Source of the DNA: Bacteroidota bacterium
Lineage (GTDB): Bacteria; Bacteroidota; Bacteroidia; Chitinophagales; Chitinophagaceae
Direction of reading: 5' to 3'
Assembly (NCBI GenBank): GCA_024640225.1
Contig: JAHEFK010000011.1
Coordinates: forward strand, 1 to 46,337
Length of the DNA: 46,337 nucleotides
Positions within the stretch are counted from its first letter, which is position 1. Each line of letters starts with the position of its first letter. The position numbers and the translations under genes are program-made. Of this stretch, positions 1 to 8,411 are shown piece by piece. The notes below the pieces were generated by a model that was not told the DNA's origin, did not search any database, and saw nothing but the letters and a program-made list of their open reading frames with translations.

Positions 1-311
1 GCGTTGGTAATTATTGTACAGCATTGCCGGTAAGTGTATTCCCTACTCCACTATATGAAGCCATCGTTTGTATCTTGTTATTTGCTTTGATTTGGAAAAT
101 GAGAACCCATTTCCAACAACCCTTAAAATTATTTGGATTGTATTTAATGCTTAATGGGGCTGAACGTTTTTTCGTAGAACTTATTCGCGTGAATAGTCAA
201 TACAATTGGGGCTTTATACATCCTACTCAAGCTGAAATTATTTCCGTTTGCCTATTGAGTTTAGGCGCTTATTTCTTTTTACGAAAAGAAAAAAATAGTC
301 AATTGCCATAA
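1..311 (+). CDS. lgt: Prolipoprotein diacylglyceryl transferase, C-terminal part (gene cut by window edge)
   Basis: The reading frame is open to the left edge (first full codon at base 3), so the TTG at 24 is not the start. The visible ~100 residues contain the Lgt-like segment P-T-P-L-Y-E, then N-G-x-E-R-F-F-V-E-x-x-R and a final hydrophobic helix, which match the end of the inner-membrane enzyme that moves diacylglycerol from phosphatidylglycerol to the lipobox cysteine of prolipoproteins. The last residues are a Lys/Glu-rich cytoplasmic tail. It converges on the next gene across a strong hairpin. The five or more lipoproteins in this window would be its substrates. The family call is good but rests on only the last third of the protein. 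Confidence 0.85.
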   Translation, partial: VGNYCTALPVSVFPTPLYEAIVCILLFALIWKMRTHFQQPLKLFGLYLMLNGAERFFVELIRVNSQYNWGFIHPTQAEIISVCLLSLGAYFFLRKEKNSQLP

Positions 312-312
312 A

Positions 313-341
313 AAAAAGGAGTGCTTATGCACTCCTTTTTT
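313..341. terminator. Bidirectional intrinsic terminator between lgt and the DHS-like gene
   Basis: A perfect 7-bp stem, GGAGTGC/GCACTCC with a TTAT loop, is flanked by an A-run on the left and a T-run on the right, so it can stop transcription from both converging genes. Confidence 0.85.
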
Positions 342-360
342 ATTGATGAATGAGCCAAAA

Positions 361-1338
361 CTACCATCCTAATACATAAGCAAATAGTAAAGGTGCTACA
401 ATTGTAGCATCCGATTCTACAATAAATTTCGGTGTATTCACATCTAGTTTACCCCAAGTGATTTTTTCATTCGGTACGGCACCTGAGTAGGAACCAAATG
501 ATGTGGTACTATCACTAATTTGACAGAAATAGCTCCAGAAAGGCACATCATGCCATTCTAAATCTTGGTACATCATAGGCACAACGCAGATTGGAAAATC
601 GCCTGCAATACCACCACCAATTTGGAAGAAACCAACACCTTTTCCTTCGCTGTTGTTTCTATACCAATCAGCCAACCAAACCATATACTCAATACCGTTT
701 TTAACGGTACTTGCTTGCAATTCGTTTTTAATTACATAGCTAGCAAAAATATTACCGGTAGTAGAATCTTCCCATCCTGGACAAACAATTGGAAGATTTT
801 TTTGAGCAGCAGCAACGATCCAACTATCTTTTGGATCTATTTCATAGTATTGTTCTAACACACCACTATTTACTACTTGATATAAAAACTCGTGCGGAAA
901 ATAACGCTCGCCTTTTGCTTCAGCTTGTTGCCAAACCGCTACCAAGTGCTTCTGTAATCTTCTAAATGCTTCTTCTTCCGGAATGCAGGTATCGGTTACT
1001 CTATTATAATGATTCTCTAATAAATCCCATTCGTCTTGCGGTGTTAGATCGCGATAATTAGGCACTCGCTTATAGCTTTTATGCGCTACTAAGTTCATGA
1101 CATCTTCTTCTAAATTAGCACCCGTACAAGAGATGATTTGAATTTTATCTTGGCGAATCATTTCTGCTAAAGAAATACCTAATTCAGCAGTACTCATGGC
1201 ACCTGCTAATGTCACCATCATTTTACCGCCCTCTAATAAGTGGGTTTCATATCCTTTTGCTGCATCTACTAAAGCTGCTGCATTGAAATGACGATAATGA
1301 TGTGTAATGAAATTTGAAATTGGTCCTTTGTTATTCAT
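361..1338 (-). CDS. Deoxyhypusine synthase family protein
   Basis: 325 residues. The C-terminal half has G-G-G near residue 240, then S-Y-S-G-A-V-P-N-E near 280 and W-G-K-L ending at K297-L298. Human deoxyhypusine synthase has the same layout (S-G-A-R-P-D-E then W-G-K), and the lysine of W-G-K carries the covalent aminobutyl intermediate. K297 is therefore intact. In eukaryotes and archaea the enzyme modifies eIF5A/aIF5A with spermidine; bacteria have no eIF5A, and some bacterial homologues instead make homospermidine. Length is a little short of the eukaryotic ~370. The gene is downstream of citrate synthase, separated by a palindrome. Starts at ATG. The real substrate cannot be told from sequence. 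Confidence 0.85.
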   Translation of the reverse strand: MNNKGPISNFITHHYRHFNAAALVDAAKGYETHLLEGGKMMVTLAGAMSTAELGISLAEMIRQDKIQIISCTGANLEEDVMNLVAHKSYKRVPNYRDLTPQDEWDLLENHYNRVTDTCIPEEEAFRRLQKHLVAVWQQAEAKGERYFPHEFLYQVVNSGVLEQYYEIDPKDSWIVAAAQKNLPIVCPGWEDSTTGNIFASYVIKNELQASTVKNGIEYMVWLADWYRNNSEGKGVGFFQIGGGIAGDFPICVVPMMYQDLEWHDVPFWSYFCQISDSTTSFGSYSGAVPNEKITWGKLDVNTPKFIVESDATIVAPLLFAYVLGW

Positions 1339-1358
1339 ATCTTTTTATTTTAAAAAGT

Positions 1359-1378
1359 AACCCCTCAATTGAGGGGTT
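1359..1378 (-). terminator. 20-bp perfect palindrome between citrate synthase and the DHS-like gene
   Basis: The arms AACCCCTC and GAGGGGTT surround AATT and form a perfect palindrome. Read on the minus strand it lies just after the citrate synthase stop and is followed by TTACTTTTT, so it can act as a terminator, although the T-run is interrupted. It lies about 20 bases before the DHS-like start codon and might partly uncouple the two genes. Confidence 0.6.
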
Positions 1379-1385
1379 AGGTTAT

Positions 1386-2699
1386 TTAAGCTTGTTGTTT
1401 ATCAATAAAATTTTTAACCCATTCTGTTGTTACTGACTTCGGTCTTTCAATTGGGAAGTTCAAAGCACGATCCCAACATAAACTAGCCAATACACCTAAT
1501 GCTCTTGAAACACCAAATAATACGGTATAGAAGTCTTCTTCAACTAAGCCGTAGTGTTTTAATAAAGCACCACTGTGAGCGTCAACATTAGGCCAAGGGT
1601 TTTTAATTTTTCCGGTAGCCTCTAAAATTGCAGGCGCTACATCGTATACATTCCAAACTGTTTTTACAGTAGGGTTTTCAGGGCAATGTGTTTTTGCAAA
1701 TTCCATTTGAGCAGTAAAACGAGGATCCGTTTTACGCAATACGGCATGACCATATCCAGGAACTACTTTTCCTTGCGTTAAGGTTGTTTTGATATAGTCT
1801 GCAATTTGTTCTTTGCTTGGCTCTTGCGTACCTAAAGTTTCTTGCAATTCTTCGATCCAACGGATTACTTCTTGATTTGCTAAACCGTGCAATGGACCAG
1901 CCAAGCCAGCCATACCTGCTGCAAAAGACAAATAAGGATCGCTTAATGCAGAACCTACTAAGTGTGTAGCATGAGCAGATACATTACCACCTTCGTGATC
2001 AGCATGGATCGTAAGATACAAACGCATTAATTCTTTAAAGCCTTCATCTTCGAAACCTAACATGTGAGCAAAATTACCGCTCCAATCAAGTAAACCATCT
2101 GGTTGAATATGTTCGCTATTTTTATACTTTCTGCGATAGATATACGCAGCTACTCTTGGTAGGCGCGCAATTAAGGTCATGGTATCTTCGTACACATAAT
2201 CCCAATATTCTTTCTTGCTTATACCTTCTGAATATGCTTTAGAGAATTTAGATTCGGTTTGCAAAGCTAATACCGCAGTACAAAACTGCGTCATTGGATG
2301 CGTTGCAACAGGCAATGCTTCAATCACATCAAAAACGTGATTAGGCACATGTGATCTGCGTGCCCATGTAGCGGATATGTGATCTACATCTTCTTGAGAT
2401 GGCAATTCACCTACTAACATTAAATAAAATAAACCTTCTGGTAAGGGCTCATTGCCGTTTTCAATTTTTGGCAATTTATCTCTCAATTCTGGAATTGAAA
2501 AACCACGAAAACGAATACCTTCGTTGGAATCTAACAATGAAGTTTCGGTAACCAATCCTGTGATACCGCGCATTCCTTGAAATGCTTGCGCAATCGTAAC
2601 ATCTTCTAATTTGGTATTACCATGTTTTTCGATAATACTTTTTATTTCCAGTAATTGCTGATCGGCAGTTGCCTTAAATCTGTCTTTAACAAAGCCCAT
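1386..2699 (-). CDS. gltA: Citrate synthase, eukaryote-like type
   Basis: 437 residues, condensing oxaloacetate and acetyl-CoA in the TCA cycle. All three catalytic residues of pig-heart citrate synthase are visible in context: H271 in G-P-L-H-G-L-A-N-Q-E, H318 in V-P-G-Y-G-H-A-V-L-R and D373 in N-V-D-A-H-S-G. H235 lies in the oxaloacetate-binding stretch H-A-D-H-E-G-G-N. The first ~90 residues and the S-D-P-Y-L-S-F-A-A block resemble the mitochondrial type I enzyme more than the hexameric E. coli type, which is known in Bacteroidota. ATG start. A TATATTTG promoter element lies about 30 bases upstream. The symbol follows general bacterial usage. Confidence 0.95.
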   Translation of the reverse strand: MGFVKDRFKATADQQLLEIKSIIEKHGNTKLEDVTIAQAFQGMRGITGLVTETSLLDSNEGIRFRGFSIPELRDKLPKIENGNEPLPEGLFYLMLVGELPSQEDVDHISATWARRSHVPNHVFDVIEALPVATHPMTQFCTAVLALQTESKFSKAYSEGISKKEYWDYVYEDTMTLIARLPRVAAYIYRRKYKNSEHIQPDGLLDWSGNFAHMLGFEDEGFKELMRLYLTIHADHEGGNVSAHATHLVGSALSDPYLSFAAGMAGLAGPLHGLANQEVIRWIEELQETLGTQEPSKEQIADYIKTTLTQGKVVPGYGHAVLRKTDPRFTAQMEFAKTHCPENPTVKTVWNVYDVAPAILEATGKIKNPWPNVDAHSGALLKHYGLVEEDFYTVLFGVSRALGVLASLCWDRALNFPIERPKSVTTEWVKNFIDKQQA

Positions 2700-2727
2700 T
2701 TTGGTAAATTTTTATTTTTTGAGTACG

Positions 2728-2735
2728 CAAATATA
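2728..2735 (-). promoter_or_regulatory. Bacteroidota -7 promoter element for citrate synthase
   Basis: On the minus strand this reads TATATTTG, a perfect match to TAnnTTTG. It lies 29 bases before the citrate synthase ATG. No clear TTG -33 box was seen at 18-23 bases upstream. Confidence 0.6.
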
Positions 2736-2831
2736 TTATATAAATAGCACTTTACGACATCTTTTAGTATGCTAAAGTGAAAAATTAATAGCAATTTATG
2801 TGAATAACAATTTTTAATGCTTTTTGTTGCC

Positions 2832-3905
2832 TTACTTGATTTGTTTCTTGTATAAAATATAGGCAATGCCACTAAATAGTACATTCGGTATCCAAGTGGC
2901 AAGAAATGGGCTAAAACCAGCTTTGGTAGAGAGTATAGAGGAAAATTGGGTGATCATAAAGAAAACAGCACTTACCAAAATACCAATAGCCAAATGTACC
3001 CCACCACCGCCTCTTTTCTTTGTAGAGGCTATACATACGCCCATTATAGTAAGAATGAAGCAAGCAAAAGGGGTAGCAGTTCTTCTATGCAACTCAATAT
3101 ATAAGGCATTCAAGGTTTCTCTACCCCTTAGTTTTTCTTGTTGAATATAGGTCAATAATCGAGGGGTGGTCATAGCATCTTTACTATCCAAATCTTGAAC
3201 CAAGTCTTTTAATGTAAAGGAATAATGCGCACGCGCTTCAGGTTGCATTTGAAGGCGTTCGTTTAAACCGTTATTGTATCGATGTGTAACATTGTATAAT
3301 ACCCACTCTTTTTTTACAGAATCAAAGCTAATTCTATCGGCCATTAATTTTTCTTTGAGTGTGATGCCATCAATTTTTTCGTATGAAAAACGATAACCCA
3401 TATTACTCACAAAATCATAGTTCTCTAAATAGATATACTCTGTAGCAGATATTTTTAAATGCACATTATGATCGGAATAAGCAATGACATTTTTATAATA
3501 TTTTTTTTCGAACGCAATACGATTATGATTAGCATAAGGCACCACAAAATGATTGGCCAATAAGGAAATAAATACTAAACCACTACCAACTATAACATAG
3601 GGTTTTAAAAATCTTCTATAGTCGGTTCCAGTAGCTAATATGGCAATAATCTCTGAACGCCCTGCAAGTTTTGAGGTAAAAAAAACAGTTGCTATAAATA
3701 CAAATAAGGGGAATAAGAAATTAACGATATAGGGTATAAAATTAATATAATACCAAAGAATTGCTTGAACGGGTGCTTTCCTGGAAACAAAATCCTCTAC
3801 CTTTTCAGAATAGTCTATAACACAAGATATGGCAGCCAAAATAGCAATGGCAAATAGAAATGTGCTAATGTATTTTTTAGCTATATACCAATCCAATAAT
3901 TTCAT
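2832..3905 (-). CDS. LptF/LptG family permease (YjgP/YjgQ)
   Basis: 357 residues. The N-terminus (L-D-W-Y-I-A-K-K-Y-I-x-T-F) and three hydrophobic segments at about 12-30, 48-75 and 100-120 match LptF/LptG. A soluble beta-rich periplasmic domain follows (about 125-260), then three C-terminal membrane segments (about 275-355). These permeases pull lipopolysaccharide out of the inner membrane together with the ATPase LptB. The gene starts 6 bases after tgt ends and is surely co-transcribed with it; to my knowledge this neighbourhood is common in Bacteroidota. Whether it plays the LptF or the LptG role cannot be decided. Confidence 0.85.
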   Translation of the reverse strand: MKLLDWYIAKKYISTFLFAIAILAAISCVIDYSEKVEDFVSRKAPVQAILWYYINFIPYIVNFLFPLFVFIATVFFTSKLAGRSEIIAILATGTDYRRFLKPYVIVGSGLVFISLLANHFVVPYANHNRIAFEKKYYKNVIAYSDHNVHLKISATEYIYLENYDFVSNMGYRFSYEKIDGITLKEKLMADRISFDSVKKEWVLYNVTHRYNNGLNERLQMQPEARAHYSFTLKDLVQDLDSKDAMTTPRLLTYIQQEKLRGRETLNALYIELHRRTATPFACFILTIMGVCIASTKKRGGGGVHLAIGILVSAVFFMITQFSSILSTKAGFSPFLATWIPNVLFSGIAYILYKKQIK

Positions 3906-3911
3906 GGCGAA

Positions 3912-5042
3912 CTATAATCTATTTTTTAATTTAGGAATCATTTGTTGTTTCCAAGAAGCGAAATCACCTTCTAAGATATGCTTTCTAGCCTCTTTAACCA
4001 AAGCTAAATAGAATGATAAATTGTGAACACTAGCAATTTGTAGTGCTAATAATTCTTTAGCAATAAACAAATGTCTTAAGTACGCTTTTGAATATACATC
4101 ACTCATGCCATTGGCAATACTCGAATCGATCATAGAAAAATCATCTTGCCATTTCTTATTTTTAATATTTATAACCCCTTCCCATGTAAACAACATGCCA
4201 TTTCTTCCATTGCGGGTAGGCATTACACAATCAAACATATCAATACCCAAGGCTATGTTTTCTAGAATATTCCAAGGTGTGCCAACGCCCATTAAATAAC
4301 GAGGTTTATCCGTTGGTAAATAATCACAACATAAGGCCGCCATTTCATACATCATTTCCTCCGGCTCACCAACCGAAAGACCGCCAATGGCATTCCCATC
4401 AGCACCCATACCAGCTATAAATTGGGCCGCTTCTTTTCGCAAATCCTTGTAAGTACTACCTTGCACAATGGGAAATAAACTTTGTTCATACCCATATTTA
4501 GCGGGCGTTTCGGCTAATCGATGCACACATCGTTGCAACCATCGATGCGTCAGATCCATAGATTTTTTAGCATACGCATAATCACTTGGATAGGGCGGAC
4601 ATTCATCGAATGCCATGATAATATCAGCACCAATACTACGCTGTATATCCATAACATTTTCCGGAGAAAACAAATGCTTCGAACCATCTATGTGTGATTG
4701 AAATAAGGCACCTTCTTCTTTTAATTTTCGGTTGGCCGACAAGGAAAATACCTGGTAACCACCACTATCGGTTAATATGGGCTTTTCCCATTGCATAAAT
4801 TTATGCAAGCCACCGGCTTTTTCTAATATATCTGTTCCCGGTCGTAAGTATAAATGGTAGGTATTACCCAAAATAATTTGGGCTTGTATCGCATTTTTTA
4901 ATTGATCTTGTGACACTCCTTTCACGCTACCTACTGTGCCAACAGGCATAAAAATAGGGGTTTCTATAACTCCATGAGCAGTGTGCAATACACCGGCTCT
5001 AGCATTACTTTGAGGATCGTTTTTGAGTAAATTAAATTCCAT
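3912..5042 (-). CDS. tgt: tRNA-guanine transglycosylase (queuosine pathway), lacking the zinc cysteines
   Basis: About 376 residues from the ATG at 5042; a TTG 15 bases upstream in frame is less likely. The enzyme swaps G34 of tRNAs for Asp, Asn, His and Tyr for preQ1. D92 in T-D-S-G-G-Y-Q-V-F-S is the proton acceptor and D271 in D-M-F-D-C-V-M-P-T-R-N-G-R is the nucleophile; G-G-L-S-V-G-E is also present. The C-terminal zinc site (C-x-C-x2-C...H) is not: the stretch before S-K-A-Y-L-R-H-L (residues ~303-318) has no cysteine. My recollection is that other Bacteroidota Tgt proteins also lack it, so this is probably a lineage trait and not decay. Forms an operon with the Lpt permease. Confidence 0.94.
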   Translation of the reverse strand: MEFNLLKNDPQSNARAGVLHTAHGVIETPIFMPVGTVGSVKGVSQDQLKNAIQAQIILGNTYHLYLRPGTDILEKAGGLHKFMQWEKPILTDSGGYQVFSLSANRKLKEEGALFQSHIDGSKHLFSPENVMDIQRSIGADIIMAFDECPPYPSDYAYAKKSMDLTHRWLQRCVHRLAETPAKYGYEQSLFPIVQGSTYKDLRKEAAQFIAGMGADGNAIGGLSVGEPEEMMYEMAALCCDYLPTDKPRYLMGVGTPWNILENIALGIDMFDCVMPTRNGRNGMLFTWEGVINIKNKKWQDDFSMIDSSIANGMSDVYSKAYLRHLFIAKELLALQIASVHNLSFYLALVKEARKHILEGDFASWKQQMIPKLKNRL

Positions 5043-5123
5043 ATTGCGATAAATCAAAAAATAGAATTGCTAAAATACATTACAATATTGGGAATTGCAC
5101 TTAAAAATAGCAACTTTGCATAA

Positions 5124-6242
5124 GTGTTAACACAATTTATATCCATTTTCGCACTTACTATTCTCCTTATTCAATGGGCTTACGAGCTGCTGCTATGGCT
5201 TGCCTACTTAAAGAAAGATGAGGCTCCTACCCTATCCAATGCAGCACCAATTAGCGTTATTTCATGTGCAAAAAATGAAGCACAAAACATACCGGCACTA
5301 TTGCAATCCTTGCAATCACAAGATTATAGCACATCCAACAAAGCACTAAATTTCGAAGTCATCATCATCGATGACGGCTCTACGGATACTACTTGGCAAA
5401 TTTTAGAAGCAGCTACCCTCAAATTTCCGGAGCTGCGCATTTTTAAAAGTGAAGCTTTTGATAGCCCTTTCAAAGGAAAGAAAAAAGCACTTGACATAGG
5501 CGTTCGGCAAGCTCAATATGACACCATCTTGTGCATTGATGCTGATTGCACACCGATAAGCAATCAATGGGTGCGAATTATGGCAAATGCGCTGTTGGAT
5601 AAAGAATTGATTACTGGTTATGGTGCTTATCAGAAGGAAAAAAGCTGGACCAATACCCTTGTGCAATGGGAAACCATGCATAGCTTTTTATGGTATCAGC
5701 TCTTATCTAAACTAGGTGTGCATTATATGGCCGTGGGTAGAAATATGGGGTTTCGAAAAGCCTTGTTCTTAAAAGCATGCCAACATCCTTTATGGCAAAA
5801 GCTTCCTTATGGCGATGATGATTTATTGGTACGCATAGCCGCTACGCCAAAAAATTTTGGCGTTGTTAGCAATCCCCTTTCCTACACTCAAAGCAAAGCC
5901 CCTGCTTCGCTTCAGCAATGGGCACAACAAAAAAAGAGACATTTGAGCACTGGGAAATACTACCGCAAAAAGGTACAACTCATTTTAGGAAGCTACGCTT
6001 TATCTCAAGGCTTGTGGTGGTGTTGCTTGATTTTTTTATGGCCCTATTGCAATCCTTTAATCATAACGCTTTTTATAAGTAGGCTAATAGCACATCTTAT
6101 TCTTTTTAGCGCCTTTCAAAAGAAGCAAAACATATCCATCGGATTGATTAAAAACCTACAAGGCGATTTTTTATGGGCCATTTATAATTGTATCTTTGCA
6201 CCTTATATCTTTTTTAAAAATTACCAATCGTGGAAATCATAA
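5124..6242 (+). CDS. Family 2 glycosyltransferase, membrane-anchored
   Basis: 372 residues from GTG; no in-frame ATG fits near the start. One N-terminal membrane segment (about 1-27) is followed by a GT-A domain with I-S-V-I-S-C-A-K-N-E-A, I-I-I-D-D-G-S-T-D, the metal-binding C-I-D-A-D and G-D-D-D-L, and a C-terminal K-K-R-H that sits where Q-x-x-R-W lies in processive GT2 enzymes. One or two further membrane segments lie at about 295-345. It probably uses a nucleotide sugar at the inner face of the membrane for surface polysaccharide or lipid glycosylation. It overlaps rsmG by 13 bases. Substrate unknown. Confidence 0.85.
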   Translation: MLTQFISIFALTILLIQWAYELLLWLAYLKKDEAPTLSNAAPISVISCAKNEAQNIPALLQSLQSQDYSTSNKALNFEVIIIDDGSTDTTWQILEAATLKFPELRIFKSEAFDSPFKGKKKALDIGVRQAQYDTILCIDADCTPISNQWVRIMANALLDKELITGYGAYQKEKSWTNTLVQWETMHSFLWYQLLSKLGVHYMAVGRNMGFRKALFLKACQHPLWQKLPYGDDDLLVRIAATPKNFGVVSNPLSYTQSKAPASLQQWAQQKKRHLSTGKYYRKKVQLILGSYALSQGLWWCCLIFLWPYCNPLIITLFISRLIAHLILFSAFQKKQNISIGLIKNLQGDFLWAIYNCIFAPYIFFKNYQSWKS

Positions 6243-6856
6243 CAAACTACTTTAGCGATTTTACGCCGCTGCAATTAGATCAATTGAAGGCATTAGGTAC
6301 ATTATATCCAACATGGAATGAGAAAATAAATGTTATTTCTAGAAAAGATATAGATCAATTATATATCCGTCACGTATTACATTCTCTATCTATTGCCACC
6401 ATCTGCAATTTTGAAGATGGCGCACAAATCATTGATATTGGAACTGGTGGCGGTTTTCCGGGTATCCCGTTAGCTATCTTCTTTCCCAATGTAGAATTTT
6501 TATTAGTAGATTCAATAGGTAAAAAAATTACAGTTGTGCAAGAAATTGCACAAGCTATAGGACTAAAAAATGTAACGGCCATTCATTCTAGAGCCGAACA
6601 AATTAAGAATAGAACCTTCGATTTTGCAGTATCTAGAGCCGTTGCTCCGCTATTAGATTTATGGACTTGGGCTGCTCCCTTATTAAAAAAAGGACATGCA
6701 AGTGATACGCTTGCTAATGGACTCATATGCCTAAAAGGGGGCGATTTAACAGATGAAATCGCAGCTTCCAAATTGCGTCCACATTATTGGGACTTACACA
6801 CAATCTTCCCAGAGCCCTTGTTTCAGGACAAGTGTATTTTGTATGTTAAAAAATAA
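6230..6856 (+). CDS. rsmG: 16S rRNA m7G527 methyltransferase RsmG (GidB)
   Basis: 208 residues from GTG, starting 13 bases inside the preceding glycosyltransferase, so translation is probably coupled. The SAM motif I-I-D-I-G-T-G-G-G-F-P-G-I-P-L-A is the RsmG signature; N-V-I-S-R-K-D near residue 34, H-V-L-H-S-L-S near 50 and S-R-A-V-A-P near 135 also fit. It methylates N7 of G527 in the 530 loop of 16S rRNA. Loss of this enzyme is known to give low-level streptomycin resistance in other bacteria. Normal family length. Confidence 0.94.
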   Translation: MEIITNYFSDFTPLQLDQLKALGTLYPTWNEKINVISRKDIDQLYIRHVLHSLSIATICNFEDGAQIIDIGTGGGFPGIPLAIFFPNVEFLLVDSIGKKITVVQEIAQAIGLKNVTAIHSRAEQIKNRTFDFAVSRAVAPLLDLWTWAAPLLKKGHASDTLANGLICLKGGDLTDEIAASKLRPHYWDLHTIFPEPLFQDKCILYVKK

Positions 6857-6898
6857 ACAGCAGCGCTGATTTAACAATTTTCTAATTTTTATGCTTTT

Positions 6899-6906
6899 TA
6901 TATTTG
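6899..6906 (+). promoter_or_regulatory. Bacteroidota -7 promoter element for the HtrA/Deg protease
   Basis: TATATTTG, a perfect TAnnTTTG match, lies 16 bases before the ATG at 6923, so the leader would be very short. No exact TTG box was seen about 20 bases upstream. Confidence 0.5.
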
Positions 6907-6922
6907 AAAAAAATAAAAAGCT

Positions 6923-8326
6923 ATGAGACAACCAATTTTAAAATTCATTTTTACGAGCGGCTTATTGTATTCTTTTTGCTTACCTACAAGTTACGCTCAA
7001 TCAGAAAACGACTTCAATAATAGTCGTAAAAGCGCAACACCCATCGATTTTCAATTTGCTGCCGAAACGGCCACCAAAGCAGTAGTGCACGTAAAGGTAA
7101 GTACCTCTGCTAAAACGGTTTATTCACAGAGCCCTTTCGGGAATGGCTTTTTCGAACAGTTTTTTGGTCCACAGCAATATATTTTACCTCCTCAATCTGG
7201 ATCCGGCTCAGGCGTAATTATTGATGCTGATGGGCACATCGTTACCAATTATCATGTAATTGCGAATGCCGACAAAATAACCGTAACCTTAAGCGATGGC
7301 ACAAGCAAACAAGCTAAATTAATAGGCACCGATATGACAACGGATTTAGCCGTATTAAAAGTGGAGGAAAACAATTTATCCTATCTAAAATTTAGCAATA
7401 GCGACCAAGTAAAATTAGGACAATGGGTATTAGCCATTGGCTATCCACTCAATTTAGATGTTACTGTAACAGCGGGCATCGTAAGTGCTAAAAGTAGAAA
7501 TATCGGCATACATAAAAACCAACAAAATGCTATAGAGTCCTTTATACAAACCGATGCAGCGGTAAACCCAGGTAATAGCGGTGGTGCCTTAGTAAATAGT
7601 AATGGTGATTTAGTAGGTATCAATGCAGCTATTAGTTCGCCTACCGGTTCGTATGCTGGCTATTCTTACGCAATACCTTCCAATATCGTAAAAAAAGTAA
7701 GTGGCGATATCATTCAATATGGCAAAGTGCAAAGAGCTTTCTTAGGCATCAATCCAAAAGATATCAAAACAGCAACAGAGGAAGAAATTAAAAAATATCA
7801 TTTAGACGATATTCAAGGTGTAGCCATTGTGGGTGTAAGCAAAAGCGGCGCAGCAGAACAAGCAGGCTTAAGAATTGGTGATATTATTCAAGCTGTCAAT
7901 CAAGTTAAGGTACATTCGGTACCTTCTTTATTAGAACAAATAGCGCGTTACCACCCTAAAGACGAAGTAGAGATTAGCTATTGGAGAGACGGACAAAGCA
8001 ATACTAGTTTGGTGACGCTAAAAAGCAACGCTGAAAACAGTAGTCAACAAGCCCTATTTGGTGCCACATACCGTTTCTTAACCGTTCAAGAAAAAAAGCA
8101 ATATGGTATTAATAATGGCATACTGATCACCGATAAAGGAACAGGGCCTTTAGCGCAACAAAGCAATATCCAAAAAGGGTTTATTATTACTACCATCAAT
8201 GATATGGCTATTGCCAATGAGGAGCAGATTGCAACAGCTATAAACAATAAGAATTTCATACAAATAGGAGGTTTTTACCCAGGTCAAAGAGGCAATTATT
8301 ATTACAGCTTCCAAATCAATGAATAA
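6923..8326 (+). CDS. Periplasmic HtrA/Deg-type serine protease with PDZ domain
   Basis: 467 residues. A signal peptide ends near residue 25 (S-Y-A-Q). The trypsin-like domain has the full triad: H111 in T-N-Y-H-V-I, D141 in T-T-D-L-A-V-L-K-V and S219 in N-P-G-N-S-G-G-A-L-V. A PDZ domain covers about 270-365. The remaining ~95 residues (I-L-I-T-D-K-G-x-G-P-L-A, then Q-K-G-F-I-I-T-T-I-N) look like a second, divergent PDZ. Residues 66-92 form a Phe/Gln-rich LA-like loop. It would degrade or refold damaged envelope proteins. Whether it is the DegP, DegQ or DegS equivalent is not decidable. It has its own promoter and is monocistronic. Confidence 0.93.
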   Translation: MRQPILKFIFTSGLLYSFCLPTSYAQSENDFNNSRKSATPIDFQFAAETATKAVVHVKVSTSAKTVYSQSPFGNGFFEQFFGPQQYILPPQSGSGSGVIIDADGHIVTNYHVIANADKITVTLSDGTSKQAKLIGTDMTTDLAVLKVEENNLSYLKFSNSDQVKLGQWVLAIGYPLNLDVTVTAGIVSAKSRNIGIHKNQQNAIESFIQTDAAVNPGNSGGALVNSNGDLVGINAAISSPTGSYAGYSYAIPSNIVKKVSGDIIQYGKVQRAFLGINPKDIKTATEEEIKKYHLDDIQGVAIVGVSKSGAAEQAGLRIGDIIQAVNQVKVHSVPSLLEQIARYHPKDEVEISYWRDGQSNTSLVTLKSNAENSSQQALFGATYRFLTVQEKKQYGINNGILITDKGTGPLAQQSNIQKGFIITTINDMAIANEEQIATAINNKNFIQIGGFYPGQRGNYYYSFQINE

Positions 8327-8387
8327 AAGAACGCAATCAATAAGGATTAATTGAACAAAAAGCTTTCAATTAATAAACATTATATAT

Positions 8388-8395
8388 TATCTTTG
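8388..8395 (+). promoter_or_regulatory. Bacteroidota -7 promoter element for sucC
   Basis: TATCTTTG matches TAnnTTTG exactly and ends 16 bases before the sucC ATG. A TTTC at 8363-8366, 21 bases upstream, may be a degenerate -33 box. Confidence 0.6.
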
Positions 8396-8411
8396 CCCAA
8401 ATTTTTAACAC

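Noticed and set aside
2642-2902. Minus-strand open frame spanning the gap between the Lpt permease and citrate synthase
   Set aside because: It overlaps both neighbours, has an odd composition and covers the citrate synthase promoter element; best seen as non-coding.
6872-6898. Possible -33 box for the HtrA/Deg protease promoter
   Set aside because: No TTG is present at the right distance; only the -7 element is reported.
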